Part shown: piece after piece, positions 36,897 through 45,434 of the stretch
Numbering within the stretch: position 1 is the stretch's first letter
How the letters are laid out: each line of letters opens with the position of its first letter
Assembly (NCBI RefSeq): GCF_000723205.1
Contig: NZ_HG315671.1
Span: 2,019,351-2,083,350, forward strand
Direction of reading: 5' to 3'
Length of the DNA stretch: 64,000 nt
Origin: Formosa agariphila KMM 3901
Lineage (GTDB): Bacteria > Bacteroidota > Bacteroidia > Flavobacteriales > Flavobacteriaceae
Made by a program: the position numbers and the translations under genes
The notes under the pieces: model-generated
What the model saw: the letters and a program-made list of their open reading frames with translations, nothing else
Databases searched by the model: none
What the model was told of the DNA's origin: nothing

Positions 36897-37347
36897 GTTT
36901 TATCTTTTCTTTTATCGCTTTTCTAAAACATATTATTTTCTTATAATCCTTTGGAGAATAACCAATATACTTATGAAATAATCGGTTTATATTTCTTTCA
37001 GACACATTAAGTTCTTTACAAATGTTCTTAAATTTTAATGCTTTATCACATTCAATTATTGGTATAACTTGCTCAACTAATTGAATGTTCTTTTTTCTAA
37101 ATCTCTGTTCTAAAAAAGATTCTAAGCTTTCAATCCTATTTTCTTTATGTGTATTGAACAAAACTTTTGAAAATTCAGTAATCTCAGAATCTCCAATTTC
37201 TTGAATTGGACATTTTGCAATGTCTGAGAAATTTTCATCAAAGAAATAGTTGATTCCTGTTGGCGTGAAATTAATTGCAATTTCATTTACATAATGTTTG
37301 TAACTAACAAATAAAGGCGCAACGTATTTCCCTATTGACAAAACCAC
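36811..37347 (-). pseudogene. AraC-family regulator, truncated at both ends
   Basis: 178 residues in frame with a GTG start. An N-terminal ligand-binding half of the DUF6597 type (VAPLFVSYKHYVNEIAINFT) lacks its usual first 30 or so residues. The first HTH of the AraC pair is present (LNVSERNINRLFHKYIGYSP then KDYKKIICFRKAIKEK). The second HTH (normally ...LTDIAYEFGFYDQSHF) is missing. Instead the frame passes into attC-like site 7 (LFKIIAKLVLYQDSVHK). An attC half with GTTAGCG lies upstream at 37385-37408. Not likely to be functional. Confidence 0.6.
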
Positions 37348-37575
37348 TGCCCTCTTCGTTTGTACACTATCAATTTCAAGAATACCTGATTTATAATTTA
37401 AGTTAGCGTTTTAAAAAAAAATAATTGAACTAATGTTATGAGGAAAAGCAAAGTATGCTTTAGGAAATACATCTTTTTTGTCAAGAATAGTAAATTCTTG
37501 AGCTAGCAGAAAAGATATATAGAGGTACTTTTAGTGAAAAGTTAATGCATCTTCCTTACTTTTTACCACAGTATG

Positions 37576-38133
37576 TTATTCTAATATGTTTTTAGTACCA
37601 CTTCGAACAAAAATTAGACTAAAACCAATTAGAGTTAGCGCATATCCTAAAACGAGCCGAAAAGGCAATGGGATGATATGCCACAAAATTAGATTTGCTA
37701 TTAAAATAATGCCTATGCCTATCTTATGATTTTGATAGTAATTCAAACTTAAAATCAATAAACCAAGATTGAAAATTTTAGAGCTTGGACCTATACTCAT
37801 AAAAGGGTTCCAGATAGAAGGAACTTTAGAAATATGATTAGTGAATTCATGTCGCAGTTCTTCGTTTGGAAAGCTCCACCAAATGAAGTCCAAGACACAC
37901 ATTCCAATAGTACAAGTAATCCCGATTAAAGTTAAAGGAATTCCTATTAGGCTAAATATTTTTTTAGGAAAAGAAACAACTTGAGGAATTAGTAAAACGA
38001 CTCCAACTAACAAAAACCAATGTGCAAAATCTATAGGCTCTTGGGCATACACAAAATCATTTCCTTTAGATAATATAATCTGACCAATTAGTAAGAAGAT
38101 TAATCCAATTATAAAGAATATTTTATATGTCAT
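37576..38133 (-). CDS. Multi-span membrane protein of unknown function
   Basis: 185 residues with five or six hydrophobic spans and only short loops. A soluble loop holds CVLDFIWWSFPNEELRHEFT. I do not recognise the family. Its start region (GTTGAAGAACCAATGAACAT, minus strand) resembles that of the neighbouring map cassette (TTTGAAAAACCAATGCAT), so the two 5' ends share an origin. Confidence 0.5.
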   Translation of the reverse strand: MTYKIFFIIGLIFLLIGQIILSKGNDFVYAQEPIDFAHWFLLVGVVLLIPQVVSFPKKIFSLIGIPLTLIGITCTIGMCVLDFIWWSFPNEELRHEFTNHISKVPSIWNPFMSIGPSSKIFNLGLLILSLNYYQNHKIGIGIILIANLILWHIIPLPFRLVLGYALTLIGFSLIFVRSGTKNILE

Positions 38134-38154
38134 TTCGTTATGTTCATTGGTTCT

Positions 38155-38214
38155 TCAACATCTTGGCTATGAGGCGTATCCTGCAGGGTATGTATTATAG
38201 GTTTTGTAATAGCC
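38155..38214 (-). repeat. Possible short attC-like site between two cassette genes
   Basis: Minus strand: GGCTATTACAAAACC near one end and ATAGCC near the other form a short inverted pair, with GTTGAAG just outside. The stem is weak, so this is the least certain of the sites. The plus-strand copy of the GTT core starts at 38153. Confidence 0.25.
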
Positions 38215-38218
38215 TGTT

Positions 38219-38983
38219 TTAATTCCACATTCCATTTGATGCTGTTAAAATGATAGGATTCTTGTCTGTAATCAATATCGTCTGTTCGTGTTGAGTAACA
38301 TATCCTCCTTTATTCCCAACTAAAGTCCAGCCATCATTTAATTCTACCGCAACTGTCGATTTTGTAGAGATAAATGTTTCAATAGCTACTGTTGTATTTT
38401 TTTTAAATCTTTCTCGATTTGTTTTAACTCGGTAGTTTAAAATGTTTTCTGGTTCTTCATGCAAACTTCTTCCAACGCCATGTCCAGCTAAGTTTTTAAT
38501 AACTTTAAATCCAGATTTTTTTGCTTCCGTTTCTATTAAATGTCCAATGTCGGCTATTTTTACACCACCTTTTATATTGCTAATAGCTTTTTGTAAAATA
38601 TTTTTAGACGCATCTACAAGAGGTTGATGATTATGAATATCCTTACCAAGTACAAAAGAACCTCCATTATCAGACCAAAATCCATTTAATTCGGCTGAAA
38701 CATCAATGTTTATCAAGTCACCTTCTTTCAATATTTTTTTGTCAGATGGAATCCCATGAGCAGCTTCTTCATTTACACTTATACAAGCATATCCAGGAAA
38801 TTCATACGTTTCATAAGGTGCTGATTTGGCCCCATAACTTTTTAAAATTTCAGCACCATATTCATCTAATTCTTTAGTTGACATACCAACTTTAGCGTAT
38901 TCTTTCATGAGTTTTAGTGTAGTTCCAACAACTTCACTAACTTTTTTCATTCCGATTAATTCTGATTCTTTTGTTATTGACAT
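38219..38983 (-). CDS. map: Methionine aminopeptidase type I, cassette copy
   Basis: 254 residues of the pita-bread fold. Metal ligands are expected in INIDVSAELNGFWSDNGGSF (two Asp), AGHGVGRSLHEEP (His) and VAIETFIS (Glu), with the last Glu in HEQTILIT. The enzyme removes the initiator Met. It lies between attC-like sites and uses the array strand, so it is probably an accessory copy next to a chromosomal map gene not in this window. Some such copies are resistant to inhibitors, which is only a guess here. Confidence 0.75.
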   Translation of the reverse strand: MSITKESELIGMKKVSEVVGTTLKLMKEYAKVGMSTKELDEYGAEILKSYGAKSAPYETYEFPGYACISVNEEAAHGIPSDKKILKEGDLINIDVSAELNGFWSDNGGSFVLGKDIHNHQPLVDASKNILQKAISNIKGGVKIADIGHLIETEAKKSGFKVIKNLAGHGVGRSLHEEPENILNYRVKTNRERFKKNTTVAIETFISTKSTVAVELNDGWTLVGNKGGYVTQHEQTILITDKNPIILTASNGMWN

Positions 38984-39003
38984 TTCTTTATATGCATTGG
39001 TTT

Positions 39004-39134
39004 TTCAAAGGTTTTATATAAGATTAGTTGCGTTGTTTAAGCACTAAAGTTAGCAAATAAATCACAGATAGAAAGTCCGCAAGGATTATAGTAAGTAAGC
39101 ACTAACTACCAATTAATTCTGTACGATGTTAGCA
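39004..39134 (-). repeat. attC-like site 8 (131 bp)
   Basis: Ends TTCAAAG (39004; the core is mutated from GTT to TTT on the minus strand) and GTTAGCA (39128). The centre is GAAAGTCCGCAAGGATT. It serves the thioredoxin-like cassette at 39143-39580. Confidence 0.6.
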
Positions 39135-39142
39135 CTAGTATT

Positions 39143-39580
39143 TTATTCAAATTCTAATTGTTTCATTACATTTTCAAGTCGAAACATTTTCCCTTTTAAG
39201 GTTCTTATTTTTGTTCCATCATTTTCAGTCAGAATTAGAGAAGGTAATGCGATCGATTCGTATTTGTTTTTAAATTTCTCATAATCCTGATATACTTTAC
39301 TATTAATAACAAGTCCGCCACCCGGAAGGTCTATAAGGAATACAATGAGATTTTCTTCGGCATACTTTTTAAATTCAGGATTTTCAATTACTTTTTTATC
39401 CATTTTTTTACAAGGTGCGCACCATTCACTTCCAGTAAGAATTATTAGAATTTGTTTATTTTCTTTTTCTGCCAATTCTTTTGCTTCTTTCCATTCAGTA
39501 ATCATTTCAACTTCTTGAGCGTTTCCAATTTGAATAAGAAATAGCAATACAATTATATTTATTAATGTTTTCAGTTTCAT
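39143..39580 (-). CDS. Secreted thioredoxin-family protein
   Basis: 145 residues. Sec signal peptide (residues 1-21, ending IGNAQ), then a thioredoxin fold with the active site WCAPC (Cys54 and Cys57), as in Thioredoxin_7 proteins. Located in the periplasm; it probably handles disulfides. Between the upstream gene and this one (39581-39615) only a fragment of an attC-like end (ACCATTAGTACAAATATG on the minus strand) remains, so the two genes probably became one cassette by deletion. Confidence 0.7.
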   Translation of the reverse strand: MKLKTLINIIVLLFLIQIGNAQEVEMITEWKEAKELAEKENKQILIILTGSEWCAPCKKMDKKVIENPEFKKYAEENLIVFLIDLPGGGLVINSKVYQDYEKFKNKYESIALPSLILTENDGTKIRTLKGKMFRLENVMKQLEFE

Positions 39581-39615
39581 ATTTGTACTAATGGTTTTAC
39601 GTATTTATTTTCATT

Positions 39616-39990
39616 TCAGCTTGTCATTAATTCCTCTTTTATAAATTTTATAGCTTCTGCATAATAATTATTTCCATCCCAATCTCCGATTTCTATTTGA
39701 GTTCGCTCATTATGTAAACAAATAACGGGTGTTATTGGTTCTAATTGAATTCCGAAAGATTGTATTCCGTCATCATATATTGCGTAACTATTTTCAATTT
39801 CAGCTGTTCCCCAACTGGTTTTTTCTGTCAGTTTAGTTGCTCTATAAAACTTTAGAGTATTAAAAATTTCTGCTTCTTTGTCTTTTAATAGTTTATAAAT
39901 ATCTTTTCCAAACGAGACATATCTTGTTTTAACGTCGTTAAAAGTTTCCTCTATGTATTCTTGAGAATCATCTAACAAAAAGTGAATCAT
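39616..39990 (-). CDS. Soluble cassette protein of unknown function
   Basis: 124 residues, no signal peptide, acidic. Contains YIEETFNDVKTRYVSFGKDI and an ending GDWDGNNYYAEAIKFIKEEL. The size and Asp/Trp content recall immunity proteins of toxin systems, but no family is certain. It begins 30 bp after attC-like site 10. Confidence 0.5.
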   Translation of the reverse strand: MIHFLLDDSQEYIEETFNDVKTRYVSFGKDIYKLLKDKEAEIFNTLKFYRATKLTEKTSWGTAEIENSYAIYDDGIQSFGIQLEPITPVICLHNERTQIEIGDWDGNNYYAEAIKFIKEELMTS

Positions 39991-40021
39991 TATTAATTAG
40001 TTAGTTTGGTATTTAGCTTAC

Positions 40022-40153
40022 ATACAACTTTATATATAAGAATAGAGCGGTTTAAGAAGTGAGTATTTTCCGTAGAAAAACCAGAAACTAGCAAACAAAG
40101 TAATCAAAATTAGTTAAGCTAAAAATAGCATTTTTTTATATACTGTGGTAGCA
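40022..40153 (-). repeat. attC-like site 10 (132 bp)
   Basis: Ends ATACAAC (40022) and GGTAGCA (40147). The arm TATATATAAGAATAGAGCGG and the centre TATTTTCCGTAGAAAAACC, an imperfect palindrome, are shared with the family. It serves the fatty-acid hydroxylase cassette. Confidence 0.6.
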
Positions 40154-40161
40154 AATGTATT

Positions 40162-40815
40162 TCAATTAGTTTTCTCTGTATTAAATATTTTATCCCAAAT
40201 AAAGGTGTAAAACCCATAATTTTTGTGAAATAATTTATGATGATTTTGATGAAAAAAATTAGTTGTGAAAATTAAAAAATGAGGGTTTTTATTACTAATG
40301 TTTAAATGCGTAATAACGCCATAAAACCAATTAAAACCGAGAAACATTATAAACCCATACATATTAAGAGGAACTAGTAATGTTACTATAGTTACTAATA
40401 ATCCAAATAGTACCGATTCCCAAGGGGACATATAATATAAACTAACACAATTAAAGCTTTCTGAATGTTCATGATGTTTTAAGTGAATGTTCTTTAAATA
40501 ATATATATTATGAGAAGCCCAATGTAGAACATACATTAAAAAATCCATTAACAAGAAAAGAAATATAAAAGTTAACCATAAATTCAAGTTAGAAAATACA
40601 ATATTTCCATTGATCCATAATATAAACCCAGGAATAGCAATTACTATATTTATAAATAATGTAAGTAATGAAGACAGTATTTCCTTTTTTGTAGTACTCG
40701 TTTTGTTTTTTTGAATTTTATCCCAAAAAATACTAACTCCTAAATTTAATAAATAAGCAACTATATTTAAAGCTATTAGTAATGAAAAAAATATGTAAGG
40801 GTTCTTTAAGTCCAT
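40162..40815 (-). CDS. Fatty-acid hydroxylase / sterol desaturase superfamily membrane enzyme
   Basis: 217 residues, with about four membrane spans and the three histidine boxes of the superfamily: HWASH, HLKHHEHSE and HQNHHKLFH. These bind a di-iron centre that hydroxylates or desaturates lipid chains. Located in the inner membrane. Substrate unknown. Cassette cargo. Confidence 0.75.
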   Translation of the reverse strand: MDLKNPYIFFSLLIALNIVAYLLNLGVSIFWDKIQKNKTSTTKKEILSSLLTLFINIVIAIPGFILWINGNIVFSNLNLWLTFIFLFLLMDFLMYVLHWASHNIYYLKNIHLKHHEHSESFNCVSLYYMSPWESVLFGLLVTIVTLLVPLNMYGFIMFLGFNWFYGVITHLNISNKNPHFLIFTTNFFHQNHHKLFHKNYGFYTFIWDKIFNTEKTN

Positions 40816-40842
40816 TAATGTTCTTGGATCGAGGTGTATGTT

Positions 40843-40944
40843 TTCTAACGGTTTTGTATAAAATTATTGGCGTGGTTTAAGCCTTAAAGTTAGCAAGTAT
40901 CATGTCTAGGTTTACTATTATTAACATAATTAGTATGGCTCTGA
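40843..40944 (-). repeat. attC half (site 11) fused to a truncated XRE gene start
   Basis: 40843-40897 is the first part of an attC-like site (core TTCTAAC, arm GGTTTTGTATAAAATTATT, centre CCTTAAAGTTAGC). It then runs without a break into GCAAGTATCATGTCTAGGTT and TACTATTATTAACATAATTA (40893-40931), a near copy of the start of the XRE gene at 42643-42681. The shared string TTAGCAAGTAT at the junction suggests microhomology joining. The IS256-type element starts at 40945. Confidence 0.5.
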
Positions 40945-42283
40945 GACACTATCCTAAAAAGTGTGTAAGTTCAAAATTTCAGGGTTAGGTTATTTATAAC
41001 TTAATCCTGTTTTCAAATATAGCTAAAAATTGATTTAGTATCACTCCCCAATTTCTGATTGGCATGGTCCATTTTTTAGTGCTTTCTCTCAAAGCTAAAA
41101 ACACGGATTTCATAACTGCTTCATCGGTTGGAAACGAGAGTTTGTTTTTTGTGTATTTCCGTATCTTTCCATTTAGGTTTTCTATAAGATTTGTGGTGTA
41201 GATTATGGTTCTTATTTCAATAGGAAAATCAAAGAATACTGTAAGCTCATCCCAATTATTTTCCCAACTTTTAATGGCGTAAGAATATTTAGAATCCCAT
41301 TTAGTTTTGAAGTCATTTAAAGCAGCTTTGGCAGCTTCTTTTGTAGGAGCAGTATAGATTTGCTTCATGTCACGAGTAAATTCCTTTTTGTCCTTCCAGA
41401 CCACGTAACGACACGAATTTCTTATTTGATGCACAACACAAATTTGAGTCGTTGATTTCGGAAAAATAGTTTTAATAGTATCCGTAAATCCATTTAAATT
41501 ATCGGTAGCTGTGATAAGTATATCTTGAGTTCCTCGAGCTTTAATATCGGTTAAAACACTCATCCAAAAGGCTGAAGATTCATTTTTACCTAACCATAAT
41601 CCTAGGACTTCCTTTTTGCCATCTGTTCTCAGGCCTACTGCAATATAAATAGTCTTGTTTATGACTTTAGAGTTTTCCCTAACTTTAAATACGATGCCAT
41701 CCATCCAAACAATTAGGTAAGTGGCCTCCAAAGGCCTGTTCCGCCAAGCAATAACATCTTCTGTAATCTTATCTGTAATCCTTGAAATAGTGGATGTAGA
41801 AATATTAAAATCGTACAGCTCACGTATTTGTTCTTCAATATCACTGTTACTCATGCCTTTGGCATAAAGCGATATAATAATATTTTCGATGCCTTCTGTT
41901 GTACTTTCTCTTTTCTTTACAATTAAAGGATTAAAAGAACTATCACGGTCTCGAGGAACTTGAATCTCTGTTTCTCCTAAAACGGATTTTAATTTCTTTT
42001 TAGTGTAACCATTTCGAAGGTTGGCTGCTTTACTTTTTTTGTGCTTATCGTAGTCTAAATGGGCATCTAGTTCCCCTTCTAGTAACTTCTCAATACCACG
42101 TTTGTGCAACTGTTCTAAAAAGGATGTTAGCTCTGGTGCATTCTTGAATTGTTTTAAAAAGTCTTCGTTTAATAAATCTTCTGGTTTCATAAGTGTGTAA
42201 AAGTTAAAATTAATGAATAAAAAAATCTCAGATTAATATTTAACCTGAGATTTTAAAACTTACACAGTTTATGAGATACTGCC
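40945..42283 (-). mobile_element. IS256-family insertion sequence
   Basis: 1.34-kb element. The inverted ends match over about 27 bp: left CACTATCCTAAAAAGTGTGT, right (complement) CAGTATCTCATAAACTGTGT, both followed by AAGTT. It holds one transposase gene and a short tail in front of it. No target duplication is visible at the flanks (TATGGCTCTGA and TGTAAGTCCACC), so one end may have been involved in a later deletion. Inserted upstream of the attC half at 40843-40897. Confidence 0.75.
40994..42190 (-). CDS. IS256-family transposase
   Basis: 398 residues, the normal length for IS256-type transposases. Catalytic residues expected in [10 protein letters not shown] (Asp), [10 protein letters not shown] (Asp) and [14 protein letters not shown] (Glu). 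The N-terminal domain (about 1-80) contains the HTH that binds the ends. Frame intact, so the element could still be active. Confidence 0.85.
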   Translation of the reverse strand: MKPEDLLNEDFLKQFKNAPELTSFLEQLHKRGIEKLLEGELDAHLDYDKHKKSKAANLRNGYTKKKLKSVLGETEIQVPRDRDSSFNPLIVKKRESTTEGIENIIISLYAKGMSNSDIEEQIRELYDFNISTSTISRITDKITEDVIAWRNRPLEATYLIVWMDGIVFKVRENSKVINKTIYIAVGLRTDGKKEVLGLWLGKNESSAFWMSVLTDIKARGTQDILITATDNLNGFTDTIKTIFPKSTTQICVVHQIRNSCRYVVWKDKKEFTRDMKQIYTAPTKEAAKAALNDFKTKWDSKYSYAIKSWENNWDELTVFFDFPIEIRTIIYTTNLIENLNGKIRKYTKNKLSFPTDEAVMKSVFLALRESTKKWTMPIRNWGVILNQFLAIFENRIKL

Positions 42284-42329
42284 TGTAAGTCCACCTTTTT
42301 TGCTAGATTACATTAATAATACGCAAACT

Positions 42330-42455
42330 TCAATTTAGTGAACCGACGTAAATGTTAGTGAGAAGGAAAGTTCGAAAATACTGAGCGAAGCTCTTGTACG
42401 TACGGTGATGTGAAAGGCGCGGCGACGATGTTTAAGTCGTCACCCGTCTATTATT
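42330..42455 (+). other. Possible group II intron 3' tail (domains V-VI)
   Basis: Plus-strand sequence unlike its AT-rich surroundings. ACCGACGTA pairs with TACGTACGGT, the expected domain V stem, although the loop is unusually long (about 45 nt, with GAGCGAAGCTC). GTGATGTGAAAGG follows, then a domain VI-like hairpin GGCGACGATGTTTAAGTCGTC and the end ACCCGTCTATT. Only the tail is present. The GTTTAAGTCG block also occurs at the distal ends of Pc/attI-like copies A and B (48.54 and 53.91 kb). Confidence 0.4.
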
Positions 42456-42468
42456 TAAATCGTTCTTT

Positions 42469-42681
42469 TCATTTTGTTTTTTCTTCATATTCAAGTATAT
42501 CTGATGGTTGGCATTCCAATGCTTCGCAAATGGCTTCCAAAGTAGAAAATCGAATTGCTTTAGCTTTTCCTGATTTTAAGATAGAAAGATTAGCAGTAGT
42601 AATACCAATAATTTCTGCCAAGTCTTTGCTTTTCATTTTGCGTTTAGCAAGTATAATGTCTAGGTTTACTATTATTGGCAT
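42469..42681 (-). CDS. XRE-family regulator paired with DUF2975 protein
   Basis: The open frame begins at 42765, but the Met at 42681 (MPIIVNLDIILAKRKMKSKD) starts the true regulator; the product is 70 residues, the typical YozG-like size. The HTH is DLAEIIGITTANLSILKSGK and the C-terminus ends in LECQPSDILEYEEKTK. The start ATG follows the DUF2975 stop directly, so they form the common DUF2975-XRE module. It controls an unknown target, probably its own operon. A second, truncated copy of its start lies at 40893-40931. Confidence 0.75.
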   Translation of the reverse strand: MPIIVNLDIILAKRKMKSKDLAEIIGITTANLSILKSGKAKAIRFSTLEAICEALECQPSDILEYEEKTK

Positions 42682-42683
42682 AA

Positions 42684-43208
42684 TTATATGGTTAGCTCGT
42701 TCTCTTCTTGTAAAATATTTCCTTTCTTTATTATAGAAGCTATAAGCAAAATAAAAGAAGAACATATAAATATAGGAACTGTTTTATGTACAGATTGCCC
42801 AAAAGCATATCCTAAATTGTATGACGTTAATTCATTTAAATAAAGGTTTTTAGTATTGCTTAGTAAAAAGAGTCCAATTCCATAAAAAATTAATCCTTTA
42901 CCTACTTTAGTTAATTGTTTTACATTTTCGCTTGAAAAATAATTGTTCCTTGAAAATGATGTAATAACTTTTCTAAAGATAAAAGCAAGATAAACTAAAA
43001 ATATAGTCAAAATACTCCCTGAAATTATGAATATAGTTCTATTTAGATTACTCCATTCAGTAGGAAAGTCAATCCCATGAACTTCGAAAGTTGTAGGCTT
43101 ATCCACTAAAAAGAGAATTATCGAATACATCTTTCCAAAAACTTCTACAATTAAAATAATAATGAGTGTTTTAATAAATGCATTTAAAAATTTTAATATT
43201 GTTTTCAT
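42684..43208 (-). CDS. DUF2975 membrane protein
   Basis: 174 residues with four membrane spans (about residues 12-35, 55-75, 100-120 and 140-165). DUF2975 proteins are commonly followed by a small XRE regulator, as here. The role is unknown. The next 250 bp upstream (43209-43461) hold no gene. Two-gene cassette that begins after attC-like site 12; its own site at the 3' side has been destroyed by the intron-like tail and the IS256-type insertion. Confidence 0.7.
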   Translation of the reverse strand: MKTILKFLNAFIKTLIIILIVEVFGKMYSIILFLVDKPTTFEVHGIDFPTEWSNLNRTIFIISGSILTIFLVYLAFIFRKVITSFSRNNYFSSENVKQLTKVGKGLIFYGIGLFLLSNTKNLYLNELTSYNLGYAFGQSVHKTVPIFICSSFILLIASIIKKGNILQEENELTI

Positions 43209-43461
43209 ATTTTAGTATTATTGTTTAATGACGTAAACATATTAATAAATTATCGAAAAACAATAATAAATTATTTGTAAAAGATAATTTTTATTATTTA
43301 ATAAATTTAATTACCTGATAATTAACACATTGCAAATGCTTGTTTTAGAATCTTTTTCCAATAGAATTATATAAAAATCTAACTTGAAAGAGAAATTTTA
43401 AAAAGATTGATTAGTTTTTTGAAGTCAAAAAATATTTTTTTTAGATGCTAGTCTTTATCGT

Positions 43462-43538
43462 TGCTAACGGGTTTGTGTGTAATTTGTGACGTAATTAAGC
43501 AAGCTCAAACTAGCCATTAATTATACATCTTCTTAGCA
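43462..43538 (-). repeat. attC-like site 12 (77 bp, short form)
   Basis: Ends TGCTAAC (43462) and CTTAGCA (43532); arms GGGTTTGTGTGTAATTTGTG and TAGCCATTAATTATACATC. It serves the cassette at 43591-44058. The cassette start GTTAGCAAATATT and the outer sequence CTTAGCAATTGTT share TTAGCAA and the following T and TT. Confidence 0.6.
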
Positions 43539-43590
43539 ATTGTTTTTTCTGTATTTATGTCCCTATTTTAAATTTTCAATATTAACATAA

Positions 43591-44058
43591 TTAGTATTTC
43601 TCTGATTTAGAATTACCATCATTAATTGGGTCGGGAACAAGTTTATTTATACTAAACCCACTTATTATTGCTCCAAAAAATGTAAATAATATATCAAAAC
43701 CATCAAAATTTCTTCCATCTAACCATAAAATGTATTCATAAATAGTTAAAACTATAAATGTTAATACTGTCCATGAAAGAAATTTATTTATAAAAAAGGT
43801 TTTAATATCTTTCTGAAATAAGATTAATATAAATGGAAAACCTATTGCTGCTAAAAAGCTAGGTAAAACACCAAGCCAAAAATTATAATGTTCTTTACGA
43901 TATTCTTGTATTACAAAAATAAAAACTAGTATAAGTGCACATAAAATTCCGGATATTATTCTTAATCTTTTTGAATAATTGATTTTTTCCTTTTTTGTAA
44001 TTTTTTTATCAATTAGATACAGTATTAGCAGACCTAAAGGAAGAGCGATAAAATTCAT
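43591..44058 (-). CDS. Multi-span cassette membrane protein of unknown function
   Basis: 155 residues with four or five spans. The last residues (PDPINDGNSKSEKY) are soluble. A single-gene cassette. The nucleotides around its stop (TATTAACATAATTAGTAT) recur at 40917-40935 next to the IS256 element, evidence that related cassette ends exist nearby. No family recognised. Confidence 0.5.
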   Translation of the reverse strand: MNFIALPLGLLILYLIDKKITKKEKINYSKRLRIISGILCALILVFIFVIQEYRKEHYNFWLGVLPSFLAAIGFPFILILFQKDIKTFFINKFLSWTVLTFIVLTIYEYILWLDGRNFDGFDILFTFFGAIISGFSINKLVPDPINDGNSKSEKY

Positions 44059-44222
44059 TTATTTTAGGGTTTAATTTATCTAAATTATATAAATTCAGAT
44101 TATGGTTTACGTATTTGCTCTTTAATTCTAAAAACTTGCTAAAATTCATAACGTACTATCCGAGGGAAAATTCATTACTATTTTAAAGGACTTTTTACGG
44201 GTTGAATTTTACGCACAATATT

Positions 44223-44293
44223 TGCTAACGGTTAAGTGCAAGGGTTTTCGTAAACAAGCTGGAACTAGCCATTAATTATAAACGTGGTTGTAA
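44223..44293 (-). repeat. attC-like site 13 (71 bp, short form)
   Basis: Ends TGCTAAC (44223) and GTTGTAA (44287); shares TAGCCATTAATTATAAACG with site 12. It serves the lipoprotein cassette at 44303-44779. Confidence 0.6.
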
Positions 44294-44302
44294 AACGTTT
44301 TT

Positions 44303-44779
44303 TCATTCAGTTCCAAGTCCTTCAACTGCCATAGATTCAGCCAGTAGTTTTACATATTCAGAATCCATTCCATTTGGTTTTTGGTTTATTTGTTCAATAA
44401 GTTTTCCGTTTTTATAGTACAGTTCGCTATTCACAATCGTGTCAAATTTCGATAAATTGTTTGAAAACTTGATGACTTTAGCAAAAATCAACTTTTTGTT
44501 TTTGTAATAGAACTCATAATTCAATATTGTGTCATTCAGATTAGAACTTTCTTTAGTTATTCGGTATAAATTGTTGTCTTTATCTGTCAATTCATATATT
44601 AATGTTCCACCAGCGATTTCTCCGTTATGGTTCTCCGTATTAAATTCCGTAACGGATTCATTTAGGTCTGTCCGACTTTCAATTCCGTTAACATATTTTT
44701 GGATTTCAGATATTGTTTTATCTCCCGAACAACTAATCAGTATTCCAAATATTAATGTTATGTAGATTGCTTTTTTCAA
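44303..44779 (-). CDS. MORN-like cassette lipoprotein
   Basis: 158 residues. Lipobox at Cys17 (FGILISC). The mature part has repeats of the type YEFYYKNKKLIFAKVIK and SELYYKNGKLIEQINQ, like small MORN-type modules of Bacteroidota lipoproteins. Exported; role unknown. Single-gene cassette. Confidence 0.6.
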   Translation of the reverse strand: MKKAIYITLIFGILISCSGDKTISEIQKYVNGIESRTDLNESVTEFNTENHNGEIAGGTLIYELTDKDNNLYRITKESSNLNDTILNYEFYYKNKKLIFAKVIKFSNNLSKFDTIVNSELYYKNGKLIEQINQKPNGMDSEYVKLLAESMAVEGLGTE

Positions 44780-44789
44780 ATGTTTTATC

Positions 44790-44979
44790 TGGCAGTTTTT
44801 GTGATATGGTTAGTACAGGAGAAAATACACGATTACTTTCCGTTTGGCACTAAGCAAAAACTGTTTGTTTTGTTTTTTTTCTAAATAATGCAAAATCCAA
44901 CATATTTTGCGACTATATAAATATATTTAAACCTTAGCTCAAAACCCAAAGCCCGCATTAATTATAGGTGTTGTTAGCA
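44790..44979 (-). repeat. attC-like site 14 (190 bp, long form)
   Basis: Ends TGGCAGT (44790) and GTTAGCA (44973). Related to site 4 in length and in its AT-rich centre. The outer sequence GTTAGCATTTGTT matches 12 of 13 bases of the cassette start GTTAGCATTTATT on the far side of the IS3 element (46710), so this site closes the cassette the IS3 copy interrupts. Confidence 0.65.
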
Positions 44980-45211
44980 TTTGTTTTTTCCGCCCGAGTA
45001 TGCATTATTCATTGCGTTTCCTAATGTATAGAATTCCGATTGAGTAAGAAATTCAACCGATTTCCTTTATAAATTCGCTAAGATTGGGAACCCCGACCGA
45101 GTGAAGTCCATCTACACAAACTTACTCAAAAATCCGTTCTGTTCTGCTCCGAGCGTATTGGAAATCCTACATCTCTTTATTATTTCTTTCAAAAACGAAT
45201 CAGTTCTGACT

Positions 45212-45319
45212 TCAATTCGGAGTAAATGGAGAAAAGGATCCTTTTAGGAAATAATAACCGATAGCAATAATAAAAACAATTGCTACAACTGATATCACTT
45301 GTTTAAGTTTTTTATTCAT
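45212..45319 (-). CDS. Very small membrane protein of unknown function
   Basis: 35 residues: MNKKLKQ, one membrane span (about 8-26), and a polar tail SFSPFTPN. The start ATG is at 45319 and the stop TGA at 45214-45212. It is the only open frame in the cassette cut by the IS3 element. It could be chance. Confidence 0.4.
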   Translation of the reverse strand: MNKKLKQVISVVAIVFIIAIGYYFLKGSFSPFTPN

Positions 45320-45434
45320 AATCTATATTTTTATTTTATCCCACAAGAGTAAAATTCTGGTCAATTATTTGTGAATGCAAAATTATTTTTCACAATGTCT
45401 TGTCCTGAAATATGGCTACAGGTTAAAATTGTTT

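Noticed and set aside
39616-39990. Immunity protein of a toxin system
   Set aside because: Size and composition fit but no toxin gene or recognised immunity fold is next to it.
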